From Heterocephalus glaber (taxonomy: Eukaryota > Chordata > Mammalia > Rodentia > Bathyergidae): DNA of 64,000 nucleotides. Both the position numbers and the translations under genes were made by a program. Below the pieces are notes generated by a model. The model did no database searches. It was not told where the DNA came from and was given only the letters and a program-made list of their open reading frames with translations. The first letter of the stretch is position 1, and every line of letters starts with the position of its first letter. Positions 57,081 through 64,000 of this stretch are shown piece by piece. The stretch is from positions 4,848,212 to 4,912,211 of the forward strand of contig NW_004624781.1 in assembly GCF_000247695.1 (NCBI RefSeq), given 5' to 3'.

Positions 57081-59257
57081 AAAAGGATATAAGTCTCCCT
57101 GATGACATTATCATGCAGACATTAAAAAAATGCTATTTATAAAGAATGTATATAATTAATTATGGTCAAATTCTTAAGTGATGTTAAATGAAACCAAAAA
57201 ATTGAAATTTTTCTGAATTATTGAACAATTAACTATAACAACACTATTAACCTAACAATTGTGTCAAAAGAAAACCAAAAAACTATACACCAAAAAAGTT
57301 TTTTATTTACTGTGTTTTAAATTTTTTCTTTAAAAGAGTATGTGTATGTACTTATGGCCTGATTTATTATAGGAAAGGGAGGACCTAAAGCTCTATAACA
57401 TATAGTTGGTAAAATATTACCACCTTCCCCATACTGAAGTGGAACCCAAGGCCTTAGCACTGAGCTTTAACTCCAACTTTTTATTTTTAAATTTATTTTT
57501 AATTAATTAATTTCAGTTTTAAAATAGGGTCTTGCTAAGTTCCCCAGATGACTCAGGAGTGTTAAAGGTTACTAGTTTTGGGGCAGGGGATTTAGCTCAG
57601 TGGTTTCACCGCCTGCTGCACAAGCACAAGGACCCAAGTTCAATCTCCAGTACCAAAAAAAAAAAAGGTTACTGGTTTTTATTTGTTTATTGCAGTACTG
57701 GAGTCTGAATTCAGGGGCACTCTACCACTGAGCTACATCCCAGCCTTCTTTATTTTTTGGGACAGGGTCTTGCTAAATTCCCCAGCTGGCATGGAATTTG
57801 CCATCCTCCTGGATCAGCCTCCCGAGTAGAGGAATAACAGGCATGTGCCATCATACCCAGTATAAATGATTATTGTGATGCAGCAGGTGGACAAAACAAA
57901 AAAAAGAAAAAGACAAATACAAATAGAAAACCAAAGGAAGCTGTTACTTGGTGTGTTGATCAGTTTTAGGAGCCCTTATAGTGGGGAGACTAGATATGAT
58001 GGCCCATGATTAAAGCTCAATATAATCTTCAGGAACAGGCTACTGAAAAGCTCAATATTTTTTTTTTTTGCCCCAGTACTGGGAATTGAACTTAGGACCT
58101 TGCACTTGCGAGGCAGGCGCAGTGCCACTGAGCTAAATCCCCTGCCCAAAGCTCAATTTTTTTTTTTTTTTGGTACCAGGGATTGAACTCGGGACCTTGG
58201 GCTTGGCAAGGCAGGCGGTGGAACCACTGAGCTAAATCCCTGGCCCCAAGGCTCAATTTTTCTTTGCTTTTCTTTTTTTGGTACTGGGGATCGAACTCGG
58301 GTCCTTGCGCTCAAAGCTCAATTTTTGATAGGTCTGAGTTAATCAGAATTGCACAATTCTTACATGCATTCTCCAGTATGAACTGCATGTCCGAAGATAA
58401 ATGAACTCATGTTGGGAAAAGGTGTATTCACACAATGCTTAGAAATATTGCGCTTTATCACGTTCCTGATGACTTGAACCACAGGTGGTACACACATGAC
58501 TGTCCCACTGGACAGCCACACATGACTGCCCCATTGGACAGCTTGTATCACTGGTGGTAGAAGTGGTACAGCCACACAAAGCCACCTGGCAGTGAGATGT
58601 ATGAATTACAGCCCCATTGTGAATGTGTTAAATGGTAAATGCCAAGAGGCATTGAAAGTAAGGCATGCATTTTCAAAAGAAGGGGACTCAATTTAAAAAT
58701 GAAAAATATGAGGGCCAGGGACTCAGCTCAGTGGGGTTCCACTGCCTGCCTTGCAAGTGCAAGATCCCGAGTTTGATCCCCAGTACCAAGAAAAAAGAAA
58801 AAGAAAAAGAAAGAAAGAAAAATATGTATAACCTGAATTACTAACTTTGAAAATACTGATTTCTAAAAAAGAACTGAAATGTGCTACGTACATATCCCAA
58901 TTCCCCTGGATGAATGTAATCATTATGTACCAAAATGAAAATGAAAACCAAAACTGATTTCTAGAATCATGAGAAGTCTCCAAATTCACATTTAACTTAT
59001 AAAACATTACCAGTAGAATTTTATTACAAATCTGTTAAGGAATGCACATAAAGATGGTCATTTGAAGGTACAAAGAGAAACTTAAAAATGACATACCCAT
59101 CAATAATAAGGTGTTCATATGGAGCCTTCTTATCACAGACAGGACAGACCCAGGTTGGTTTTTTCTCATTCATCTGAATATAAAGAGTTGCATCAAAACA
59201 CTGCAGATGAGAACATGTGAGGGCTCGGCATGGAATTGTCAGCCGCATTTTACCAAG
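46439..59257 (-). CDS. PIAS1: PIAS1, SUMO E3 ligase (partial: last 6 coding exons)
   Basis: Minus-strand exons in transcript order: 59257-59097, 56511-56381, 55948-55768, 51412-51270, 49679-49642, 46732-46439. They give 948 nt in one frame with GT-AG introns, encoding 315 residues plus stop. Counting back from residue 651 the part begins at 337, and the catalytic-site cysteine then falls exactly on Cys351. Contents: the zinc-binding half of the SP-RING (Cys351, His353, Cys356, Cys374, Cys377), which holds the SUMO E2 UBC9; the SUMO-interacting motif VEVIDL at 457-462 followed by an acidic run; and the Ser-rich C-terminus with a short Ala run. PIAS1 works in the nucleus, sumoylating many factors and restraining STAT1 and NF-kB. 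The SAP and PINIT domains lie upstream, beyond 64000. A few substitutions from human (such as Thr412Ser) are seen; no frame damage. Confidence 0.97.
47749..47829 (-). mobile_element. ID-like SINE, antisense, inside Tigger
   Basis: GGTGCTGGGGACTGAACTTGG and ACTACTGAGCTACAGGCCC. Splits the C-terminal third of the transposase fossil. Confidence 0.8.
47960..48047 (+). mobile_element. ID-like SINE inside Tigger
   Basis: GCCGGGGATTTAGCTCAGTGGTGCC, a B-box-like stretch and an A tail of about 17. Splits the transposase between its DDE core and later block. Confidence 0.92.
48422..48508. repeat. Perfect 37-bp inverted repeat, 13-bp loop
   Basis: Arms 48422-48458 and 48472-48508 are exact reverse complements (GGCTTGAACCACCAGTGGCA... 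against its complement) around the spacer 48459-48471. It sits inside the Tigger transposase fossil, between its N-terminal and central blocks. Single-stranded DNA or RNA from here could fold into a long hairpin. Confidence 0.95.
48768..48812 (-). mobile_element. Truncated ID-like SINE inside Tigger
   Basis: T run, then CGGTACCAGGGATCAAACTCAGG. The rest is missing. It is flanked by GTCATTTTA(C/T)TCTT on both sides (near 48752 and 48810), a target duplication showing it inserted already truncated. Confidence 0.82.
48920..49005 (-). mobile_element. ID-like SINE, antisense, older form, inside Tigger
   Basis: GGTTCTGGTGATCAAACCCAGG and CTCTACCACTGAGCAACATC. Confidence 0.78.
49190..49470 (+). repeat. 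Old dispersed repeat, possibly DNA-transposon derived
   Basis: Contains GACCACTGTTATATATGTGATCTATTCTCGATC and a terminal GCATGTCTGTA. A related block occurs at about 3585-3625. This resembles an old mammalian repeat whose family name I cannot fix. Confidence 0.5.
49642..49679 (-). CDS. PIAS1: PIAS1 38-nt micro-exon
   Basis: A 38-nt exon completing Gly542 and encoding residues 543-554 ([12 protein letters not shown]). The acceptor is CCACAG and the donor GTATGT. Skipping it would shift the frame of the last exon. Confidence 0.94.
50916..51003 (+). mobile_element. ID-like SINE
   Basis: GGGCTGGGGATTTAGCTCAGTGG, GAGTTTGATCC and an A tail. AAAATTTAAAGC and AAAATTCAAAGC flank it as a likely target duplication. 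Confidence 0.9.
51270..51412 (-). CDS. PIAS1: PIAS1 exon
   Basis: 143 nt, residues 494-541 and one base of 542. It encodes [18 protein letters not shown] through MPYDLQ. The acceptor is TTACAG and the donor GTGAGT. Confidence 0.97.
51573..51725 (+). mobile_element. B1-like SINE
   Basis: GGCAGGCATGGTGGCGCACACCTGTAATC to GACCCTGTCTCAAAAAAC. AAATAATT..GTAT flanks both sides. It lies 160 bases upstream of a PIAS1 exon acceptor. Confidence 0.93.
52336..52440 (+). mobile_element. B1-like SINE, shortened
   Basis: AACTGGGTGTGACGGCACACACTTATAATCCCAGCACTCAG; the middle GAGGCTGAGG part is missing. Confidence 0.82.
52451..52530 (+). mobile_element. ID-like SINE lacking the B box
   Basis: AGCTGGGAATTTAGCTCAGTGGTGCC continues to GCGCAAGGTCCCCAGTACC, with the B-box segment deleted. 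Confidence 0.8.
53717..53799 (+). mobile_element. Near-consensus ID-like SINE
   Basis: GGGCTGGGGATTTAGCTCAGTGGTTCCGCC, B box GAGTTCGATCC. Direct repeats GTCACAG at 53710-53716 and 53800-53806. Confidence 0.93.
53965..54035 (+). mobile_element. Tigger-type terminal fragment
   Basis: The stretch GAAAAATTTCAATCTGAGGTTGGTTGAAACCATGG... ATACAGAGGGTCAGCTATGT resembles a Tigger terminal inverted-repeat end. Only one end is visible. Confidence 0.55.
54079..54165 (+). mobile_element. ID-like SINE, older form
   Basis: GGCTGGGGATACTACACAGAGGC with GGGTTCAATCC and an A tail. Confidence 0.8.
54729..54835 (-). mobile_element. B1-like SINE, antisense
   Basis: CTGAGGAAGGGTCTTGCTTTGTAGC to GGTGTGTACCACCACAC. 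Preceded by a poly-G run. Confidence 0.88.
55385..55575 (+). mobile_element. MER5/Charlie-like (hAT) fragment
   Basis: CAGCATAAGAATCACCAGGGAACTTTCTAGAAATTC and the end CATAGTTTGAAAACTACT match the MER5 family. In a PIAS1 intron. Confidence 0.65.
55768..55948 (-). CDS. PIAS1: PIAS1 exon with SUMO-interacting motif
   Basis: 181 nt, residues 434-493 and two bases of 494. It encodes the hydrophobic SIM (VEVIDLTI), a Ser-Ser-Ser-Asp-Glu phospho/acidic patch and the basic AKRTC. The acceptor is ACACAG and the donor GTGAGT. Confidence 0.97.
56381..56511 (-). CDS. PIAS1: PIAS1 exon, end of SP-RING
   Basis: 131 nt, residues 390-433 and one base of 434. It encodes [17 protein letters not shown]. The acceptor is TTGTAG and the donor GTAAGT. 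Confidence 0.96.
56585..56682 (+). mobile_element. ID-like SINE with target duplication, CTGCTGC type
   Basis: Direct repeats AATACTACCTTTTA at 56571-56584 and 56683-56696. It lies 73 bases from a PIAS1 exon (56511), just upstream of its acceptor. Confidence 0.94.
57052..57080. repeat. (TG)n microsatellite
   Basis: ATATATGTGTGTGTGTG..., about 12 TG units in a PIAS1 intron. Confidence 0.93.
57580..57665 (+). mobile_element. ID-like SINE with target duplication, CTGCTGC type
   Basis: AGGTTACTAGTTTT at 57566-57579 and AGGTTACTGGTTTT at 57666-57679. Confidence 0.93.
57757..57862 (-). mobile_element. B1-like SINE, antisense
   Basis: TGGGACAGGGTCTTGCTAAATTCC to GGCATGTGCCATCATACCC. Confidence 0.82.
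58060..58312 (-). mobile_element. Stack of three antisense ID-like SINEs
   Basis: Two full copies (58060-58147, 58158-58247) and a truncated third (58268-58312) lie head to tail. Each is bounded by a copy of AAAGCTCAATTTTT-like sequence (58046, 58148, 58248, 58313). Confidence 0.92.
58440..58600. repeat. Module related to the 48.4-kb inverted repeat
   Basis: On the minus strand it carries GACAGTCATGTGTGTACCAC, then CTGTGGTTCAAGTCATCAGGAACG, which resembles the right arm and flank of the 48422-48508 palindrome. A second GACAGTCATGTGTGGCTGTCC-like unit lies next to it, so this is a degraded multi-unit copy. Confidence 0.65.
58711..58823 (+). mobile_element. ID-like SINE
   Basis: AGGGCCAGGGACTCAGCTCAGTGG, GAGTTTGATCC and an impure A tail with AAAG units. 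The flanking GAAAAATATG is repeated on the far side. Confidence 0.88.
59097..59257 (-). CDS. PIAS1: PIAS1 exon with SP-RING zinc site
   Basis: 161 nt, residues 337-389 plus two bases of Gly390. It encodes [10 protein letters not shown] and [17 protein letters not shown]. Cys351 is at 59213-59215. The acceptor is TTAAAG and the donor GTATGT. Confidence 0.97.
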
Positions 59258-60319
59258 CTTTAAATGAGAGGGGAAAAATAAGTATTAGAGAACTGTAACA
59301 AAATTAAGCTTTGATAAAAATTTCAAGAAATAACATATGTATATGTTTTGATTTAAAGCATGCTGTGTTTATTTTTCATCAAGGTGGAAGAACATTGAAC
59401 ACATGCTCTGTGAAACCTATCTACAGGTTAAAACATTACAGTACTTCTTTAGACTATCAAGCACAGTGACTAAAGAAAGTCTACAACAAGGGATATCCAC
59501 TCCAAATCCACAGCCTATAGATCAGCTTCTTACAGCCCTGAACCTCTTCAAATTACATGCAAAATTTTTCAAGTGTGTGCATTTTTTTTGGAGAGAGTGC
59601 TCTCAAATTTTTGAAGCAGCCCTTGATCTGAAAAATGTTTAGAACCACCTAACTAGGGATTAGGGAAAGAAAAAAGGAATCGCTTATTAAATACTACAAG
59701 ACACAGAATAGGACATTTACTATGGGTCTTAATGCTAAATAAATGTATTCACAGGACAAAGCTGCATCCTATCACCCATTCTCCAAGAGTGGCATAATTG
59801 CTAAGAAGCTGCTCTGAGGAAGAGACGTGTGCGCCTGCATCTCTCCCCTTACTGGACGTCACCCTGGACTGTTAATTCAGCATGTCCACAAGGTCAAGGG
59901 ATCTTCCTGCCCTGCAGCAGCTGCTTGAATTGACACAGGTTCAGTATATTCCATGTAGGAAGAATTCTGCTTCATCTGGCCCCTGAGCTGCTAGCTTGGG
60001 TATGAGGCAGGTACATGGTTCAGAAACCTGCACAGGGAGTTGCCACATCCACCCCTTCCCTGAAGAACACTTTGCACCACGGTGGCGTCCCCAGCGCTCA
60101 CAATGGCCACAGAGTGTAGAAGTTACATATGTTCAATGGTCATACTATTTGCAAGTGCCCAGAAAAGACTTTCCACATATTTGTGACCTTGAAAAATATA
60201 AAGGCTTAAAAGGGATATGAGTTAAGTAGGGCTTAGAAGAATTTCAGGGAAATGTCAATTTCCTAGTCTACCATGGAAATTAACTGTCATTTGGGACTCT
60301 TAAATATTGTTCTGGTACC

Positions 60320-60480
60320 AATGAATTACTGTGCCTCTAGGAAAGGTACTTAACCTTTCCGGGCCTCCTTTTCTATCTTGAAAGTAACACTTTTTTCTCT
60401 GCATTTCAACCAGATGTAGTGTTAAAGAAGAATAATAAAAAAAAGGACTCTGTATTGTTGCCTCTGGCACTTAGAAATGT
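60320..60480 (-). repeat. MIR SINE fragment, antisense
   Basis: GGAAAGGTACTTAACCTTTCCGGGCCTCCTTTTCTATC fits antisense MIR. Confidence 0.65.
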
Positions 60481-60739
60481 ACCTGCTACACAGCAGACAG
60501 TACAGTGTACTGCTAAGACTCAGGTCACACATGCTGTGCAGCTCTAGGAGAAACCATTTATGCAAAGTGTGCAGGTTGTATGCAGCCCTTTATGAGATAA
60601 TTCCAGAACGGCAATAATAGCCGCCTCCAAATAATGGGACAGTGGGTGGTACCAAATTAAATTTTTCTATAGATACATACATATATATCCCCCAGTGCTG
60701 GGGATTAAACTCAGGGCTTTTGCACTGATATACATTCTC

Positions 60740-60858
60740 AGCCCTTTTTTATTCTGAGATTAGGTCTGTCATGAACGATGGTCTAGAACTTGGAATCCTT
60801 CTGCCTCAGTCTTCTAGAATGCTGGGATTACAGGCGTATGCCACTACATCAGGCTAAA
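60740..60858 (-). mobile_element. B1-like SINE, antisense
   Basis: TTCTGAGATTAGGTCTGTCATG to GGATTACAGGCGTATGCCACTACATC, next to an antisense ID-like fragment at 60691-60745. Confidence 0.82.
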
Positions 60859-61797
60859 TTTTTATATTGTGAGACCTTGACTGTGAAGTGTAAATTTCTA
60901 CTATTTTTATTACTGCCTTAATACTAAGTAGATTCAGGCGAAAAATCCTAAACAAATACAGTAAGAGCACACAAGGTTCATGAACTACAGAAGTAGTAGG
61001 CTACTTCAGATGGTTTATAAAGACAATGGGTGAGACAGTAAGTAAGAACTGCTTCAGAATCCAAGCCACAGACCAGAATTTGTACTCTGAAAAGCAGTTA
61101 TTCTCCAAAGGCCTTCATCTCACACATCTTTATCCCCGTAATCTGCAGCTGTCCGTTCATATCTTTTAAGGGAGAGAACAACTCCAGGTGACCAGAGTCA
61201 CCGTGAAACACCAATACACAAATGGTACAGGAAGGATATTTATAAATGGCTACAGAAAAGCAGAAGTTCACTTCCAAATGCACTGCTTATTAGCTGACAC
61301 ATAAATGGCCTTGCTTCAAAAACATAAAATATTATGGGGTGATTCCCCTATTCCTGATTTTTTTTTTAAATTACTAAATTTTAAAAAATTTTATCTGACA
61401 AATAGACCCGTTTTCTTTAACTTGCTATCAGGGGAAAGGCTGAGCTTTGACTATCTTCATCTGGTGATTACAAATTTCTCTTTTCCTTTCAAAAGACATG
61501 ATGGATTTGCATCATTTCAAAACAACATCTCTTTGAAAACAACTCCTAAGTGTGTTTCTAGTGCCACCAACCCTGCCCTAAGAGTGTTATAACTGATAGT
61601 GCTAGAAGACAAAACACACTAGACTGAAGTTTAAGGCAGCTTGTATCAAAAGGACTCTGAAAATTGCAATATGTACCTTTTTCTTACAGAAACTGGGTAA
61701 GAAATATGATATTAAGAACAATTTTACAACTATTTTTGTAACAAATATTTCATAAATAAATGTCTAGAGTTTTCTTTCCCCCTTCTGTTTCTTTTTT

Positions 61798-61890
61798 TTT
61801 GTTGTTCTTTTTTTTGGTACTGGAGATTGAACTCGGGACTTGGTGCTTGCGTGGCAGGCGCCAGAACCACTGAGCTAAATCCCTGGCTCT
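61798..61890 (-). mobile_element. ID-like SINE, antisense
   Basis: T run, GGTACTGGAGATTGAACTCGG and CCACTGAGCTAAATCCCTGGC. Confidence 0.9.
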
Positions 61891-63252
61891 TCTCCCTTCT
61901 CTTTCTTCTATCAACTCCAACTCCAAGTCAATTGTACTTGGTTGGGTTTACGGGACTGGGTAAGATTCCACAAAGCAGCTCCTCAAAGATTCTTCCAGCT
62001 CTATTTCTAATAAATCAGAACCAAGAAATTCTCAAAGAACTAAAATAGTTTTAATTATTTTCCTTGCCTTTGGCTAAATGGCACACAAACAACAGAAACT
62101 CACTTAAATCAAGCTTACAAGGGCAACTCAAACACACAGTGAGACAGCATATTTACATATTTCAAAGGGAACAAATCTCTTTTATTATTCTATAAATGTG
62201 ATATATAGACAAATTGTCACTGCTATATTTTATTTTTGAGTAAAAACATACCTAAAACAGATGGTCTTACTGTTCCTGGATAACTGTAAAGGGATTATCC
62301 CTTTACCCAAACAGAAATCCATGAAAAGTTATTATGATTATAGATTATATATAGTTTTTATTTTATAATCTGAATTTTGAAAGCATATGCCAATTGAAAA
62401 TGAACTGCAAACACTGTTGGAACTAAACATGACAAGTGGGGGATTACGGAAAGAAAAATTAAATGGTGGCCCACGAAATTAAGAGGTTTAAGGGGCGAAA
62501 TGTAATTAACTTTTTTCTAATAATATGAGGATGAATATCTGAACTAGAAAATTCAGAATTTGTTCTAAACATAAAACATCCAAGATTTATACCTCAGTGC
62601 TTATTTATTTGAATAAATGCTTCACACAAATGCTAAATGCTGTAAATATCATATACATTAGCATAACTACAAATGATTTTAAAGAAAGAATACTGACAAG
62701 TAAGACTTTTCCCAGTGATTTGAATGGAAAATGAAGTGTATGTACTTTTAAATTTTATCATATTCTCTGGATTGGGGTAGGGCAGGATCAGTGGAAGGGG
62801 GCATGGGTAAATCAGGATTTGGGAGAAAGCTGAGAGGATGTGTGTATACATATACATGTACACATACAGATGCATGGATAACCTTTGCTTCTTCCCATTC
62901 TATTTACCTGGTCTTTGAACCAACTTTGTATATATTAAAAACAAAACAAAAAAATACAAGTTGCCTTTATAATATTGGCGGTTACAACATTTATCTGGTT
63001 AAAGAATTTTTAAGAATAACATAAAAAGCCTGGAGTCAAAATAGCTTTCTTATCAAAAGAATGGCTCTATGTAGAGGAATAAGAAAAGTTACAGGAAGAA
63101 TAGAAGGATACATGCAAGAAGATAAGGCTTGGTGGTTTTTATTCACTTCATTGCTTTTTTCCTGTAATTTATAGAACTTTTACAATGAGCACGAATTCCA
63201 AGTGATCATTCCTCCCCCTAAAAAAGGTTGATTTTCATTGTTGTTTCAGGTT

Positions 63253-63395
63253 TTTTGAGATCGGGTCTTGCTGTGTAGTTCAGGCTGGCTTTGAACTCAC
63301 TAGGTAGCCTAGGCTGACCTCAAACTCAGGGAGATCCTCCTGCCTCAGCCTCTTGAGTGCTGGGATCACAGGTGTGCGTCACCATGCCCAGTGAA
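63253..63395 (-). mobile_element. B1-like SINE, antisense
   Basis: TTTGAGATCGGGTCTTGCTGTGTAG to GGTGTGCGTCACCATGCCC. Confidence 0.92.
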
Positions 63396-63561
63396 AGGTT
63401 TTATTTTTACAAGAGTTACATAAAAGTACATTATTATAAACTAATTCATGAGTTAATGACTCTTTTGTATCGTGTGTAAGTTTTTATAAATTATAAAAGA
63501 TTACAACATAGGGCAAATAAGATTTCATTTCTGTTTAAATTGTTTAAGAATATAGTAAATA

Positions 63562-63636
63562 GGGCCTGGGAAGTAGCTCAGAGGCGCTGTGCCTGCCTGG
63601 CAAGTGCAAGGTCCTGAGTTTGATCCCCGTGGTGGG
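63562..63636 (+). mobile_element. ID-like SINE
   Basis: GGGCCTGGGAAGTAGCTCAGAGGCGCTGTGCC and GAGTTTGATCCCCG, followed by a GGTGG-rich run instead of an A tail. Confidence 0.82.
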
Positions 63637-63664
63637 GAGGGGGTGGTGGTGGAATATAGTAACT

Positions 63665-63790
63665 AGCCAGGTGTGGTGGTGCATGCCTGTAATCCCAGCA
63701 CTCAGGATGCTGAGGCAGGAGGATCCCCATGAGTTCAAGGGCAACCTGAACTACACAGTGAGACTATGTCTTTAAAAAAAAAAAAAAAAG
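63665..63790 (+). mobile_element. B1-like SINE
   Basis: AGCCAGGTGTGGTGGTGCATGCC to GAGACTATGTC and an A tail of about 20. AGTAACTA on both sides. Confidence 0.92.
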
Positions 63791-63921
63791 AGTAACTAAT
63801 TATATTTTTTATATAATTTATACTGTGTAAATTCTCGTCTTGTTCTCTAATCATAAATTTTCTTAAAAATAAATGTTTTGAGACAAGTCTTGATTTATTT
63901 ATTAAAAAAAAATAAAGCAAC

Positions 63922-64000
63922 TTGAACTGGGCACCATGGCAAGCATCTATAATCCCAGCAATTTAAGAGGCTGAGGCAGGAGGATTGCAAATTCAAGTTG
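63922..64000 (+). mobile_element. B1-like SINE, cut by the window end
   Basis: AACTGGGCACCATGGCAAGCATCTATAATCCC, continuing beyond 64000. Confidence 0.85.

Larger units (their letters stand above)
46733..59096 (-). other. PIAS1: PIAS1 introns between the last six exons
   Basis: From right to left: 56512-59096 (SINE stack at 58060-58312 and palindrome-like module near 58480), 55949-56380 (no dispersed repeat seen), 51413-55767 (several SINEs, a Tigger-end-like piece at 53965-54035, a MER5-like piece at 55385-55575), 49680-51269 (MIR and one SINE) and 46733-49641 (Tigger transposase fossil). No alternative exon is obvious. Confidence 0.75.
59258..64000 (-). other. PIAS1: PIAS1 intron upstream of the SP-RING exon
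   Basis: At least 4.7 kb of intron. I looked for the preceding exon (encoding the IATTSLRVSLLCP region) and did not find it, so the intron continues beyond the window. It holds an antisense MIR near 60320-60480, an LTR-free AT-rich middle and several SINEs towards the right end. Confidence 0.7.

Noticed and set aside
59258..64000. A further PIAS1 exon upstream of the SP-RING exon
   Set aside because: No minus-strand frame matches the expected preceding PIAS1 residues, so the intron must run past the window.

Overview
This is mammalian nuclear DNA, almost certainly from a rodent. It carries spliced genes with GT-AG introns, a CpG-island promoter, and very dense short interspersed repeats of two rodent kinds: tRNA-derived ID-like elements with A and B boxes, and 7SL-derived B1-like elements. 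The ID-like copies share an unusual internal block (GGTTCCGCCGCCTGCCTCGC and a CTGCTGCGC variant), so the species is probably not mouse or rat. A castorimorph (beaver-like) or another non-murid rodent fits, but this is a guess.

Three protein-coding genes are present, in the order and relative orientation known from human chromosome 15q23 read in reverse. CLN6 (+) is complete: seven coding exons from 18824 to 29984, 309 codons. CALML4 (+) is complete: five coding exons from 34386 to 39940, 153 codons, with an in-frame upstream ATG at 34278 that would add 36 residues. PIAS1 (-) is partial: its last six coding exons lie between 46439 and 59257 and encode residues 337-651 in human numbering. All splice junctions I placed keep the frame, and the exon lengths add up to whole proteins.

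Layout. 1-18.4 kb is intergenic and repeat-rich: LTR remnants, a Tigger-type DNA transposon, LINE-1 3' fragments and many SINEs. 18.48-19.33 kb is the CpG island and first exon of CLN6. 19-31 kb is the CLN6 body and 3'UTR. 31.1-34.2 kb is a short intergenic gap. 34.2-40.15 kb is CALML4. 40.15-42.75 kb is the gap between the convergent 3' ends of CALML4 and PIAS1. About 42.75-46.44 kb looks like a long, repeat-poor PIAS1 3'UTR. 46.4-59.3 kb holds PIAS1 exons and introns, including a broken Tigger transposase gene. 59.3-64 kb is further PIAS1 intron. Base composition changes from GC-rich (about 13-41 kb) to AT-rich (42-64 kb) near the CALML4/PIAS1 junction.

The three genes are neighbours but do not form one pathway. 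CLN6 is an ER membrane protein needed for export of lysosomal enzymes. CALML4 is a calmodulin-like light chain for class VII myosins in brush-border adhesion. PIAS1 is a nuclear SUMO E3 ligase. I found no new biological system. The most interesting unexplained structures are a perfect 37-bp inverted repeat inside the Tigger fossil, a related module 10 kb away, a stack of three SINEs that reused the same target sequence, and several unique stretches that look like conserved regulatory DNA.
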